Shown here piece by piece: positions 63,591 through 64,000 of a DNA stretch of 64,000 bases; the stretch's first letter is position 1; every line of letters starts with the position of its first letter. The notes below the pieces were generated by a model that searched no databases, was not told where the DNA came from, and saw only the letters and a list, made by a program, of their open reading frames with translations. Both the position numbers and the translations under genes were made by a program. Source of the stretch: Palleronia abyssalis (GTDB taxonomy: Bacteria > Pseudomonadota > Alphaproteobacteria > Rhodobacterales > Rhodobacteraceae); NCBI RefSeq assembly GCF_900302445.1, contig NZ_ONZF01000002.1:1-64000 (forward strand). The letters are read 5' to 3'.

Positions 63591-64000
63591 CGTCGTCGTC
63601 ATCGGGGGTGGGCCATCCGGCGCCATCGCGGCCGAGGATCTGGCCAAGGCCGGTCACAAGGTCGCCCTTCTGGACAAGGCCGGCCGGATCAAGCCCTGCG
63701 GCGGGGCGATCCCGCCCCGGCTGATCGCGGATTTCGATATCCCGGACGACCAGATCGTCGCGAAGATCTCGACCGCGCGGATGATCTCGCCCACCGGGCG
63801 GGCCGTGGACATCCCCATCGAGAACGGCTTCGTCGGCATGGTCGACCGCGGTCCGTTCGACGAATACCTCCGCAAACGGGCCGCGGCGGCCGGAGCGGTC
63901 CGAGTGACGGGACAATTCCTGCGGATCGAACGGGGCGACACGACCGCGGTCGCCTATCGTGGTCGCGACGGGTCCGAGGCGTATCTGCCGACCCGACTGG
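63583..64000 (+). CDS. bchP: Geranylgeranyl reductase BchP (5' part)
   Basis: First 139 residues; runs off the right edge. FAD-binding MYDVVVIGGGPSGAIAAEDLAKAGHKVALLDKAG, then CGGAIPPRLIADFDIP and VDRGPFDEYLRKRAA, all characteristic of the bacteriochlorophyll geranylgeranyl reductase. It reduces the geranylgeranyl tail to phytyl. Starts inside the pucC-like gene. Confidence 0.95.
   Translation, partial: MYDVVVIGGGPSGAIAAEDLAKAGHKVALLDKAGRIKPCGGAIPPRLIADFDIPDDQIVAKISTARMISPTGRAVDIPIENGFVGMVDRGPFDEYLRKRAAAAGAVRVTGQFLRIERGDTTAVAYRGRDGSEAYLPTRL

Overview
The window reads as chromosomal DNA of a high-GC, probably aerobic anoxygenic phototrophic member of the Rhodobacteraceae (Roseobacter group, Alphaproteobacteria). 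The evidence is the 16S rRNA 5' end at the left edge, the bchG / pucC-like / bchP photosynthesis genes at the right edge, an alphaproteobacterial petABC operon, and oxygen-type cob genes (cobA, B, E, F, K, L, M). These assignments come from reading motifs and gene order by eye; no database search was run.

Layout. 0-0.9 kb: start of an rRNA operon running leftward, with its leader and promoter. 0.9-11.4 kb: housekeeping genes (msrPQ, plsY, gshA, rsmE, ubiA, a BON/OmpA envelope protein). 11.4-13.9 kb: a small accessory patch with a degenerate 11-bp tandem repeat, a broken IS91-type tyrosine recombinase, and a thioesterase/MarR divergent pair with a paired palindromic operator. 14-20.6 kb: a leftward block (YihY, moaE, moaD, pgsA, a spore-photolyase-like radical SAM protein, uvrC) interrupted by a rightward HrgA-like, PD-(D/E)xK-containing gene. 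20.9-30 kb: an S49 peptidase / zinc-ribbon / antiporter / SDR operon, an ABC-2 exporter, a flavoprotein, MFS, serB, asparaginase. 30-44.9 kb: ialB, rlmN, a decayed tyrosine phosphatase, LOG protein, dapD, dapE, rnr, pncA, tRNA-Lys, dapF, mtaB, a GST.

45-47.8 kb: petABC (cytochrome bc1). 47.9-59.4 kb: a vitamin island. thiBPQ lie under a TPP riboswitch; cobK diverges from cobL-cobE-cobM-cobB; then come cobA-cobF-DUF1636, and on the opposite strand a cobalamin-riboswitch operon, cbtB-cbtA plus a His-rich protein. 59.4-61.3 kb: a four-gene stress module (EF-hand protein, ECF sigma factor, anti-sigma-like protein, periplasmic metal-sensor-like protein). 61.4-64 kb: bchG, a PucC-family transporter and the start of bchP, tightly overlapped.

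How the parts connect: B12 synthesis, B12-controlled cobalt uptake, thiamine uptake, cytochrome bc1 and the last bacteriochlorophyll steps (esterification by BchG, phytyl reduction by BchP) sit next to each other. No complete mobile element, CRISPR array or known defence system was seen. The least ordinary items are the HrgA-like insertion, the 11-bp repeat beside the recombinase remnant, the paired operator, the decayed phosphatase, and the His-rich third gene of the B12-riboswitch operon.
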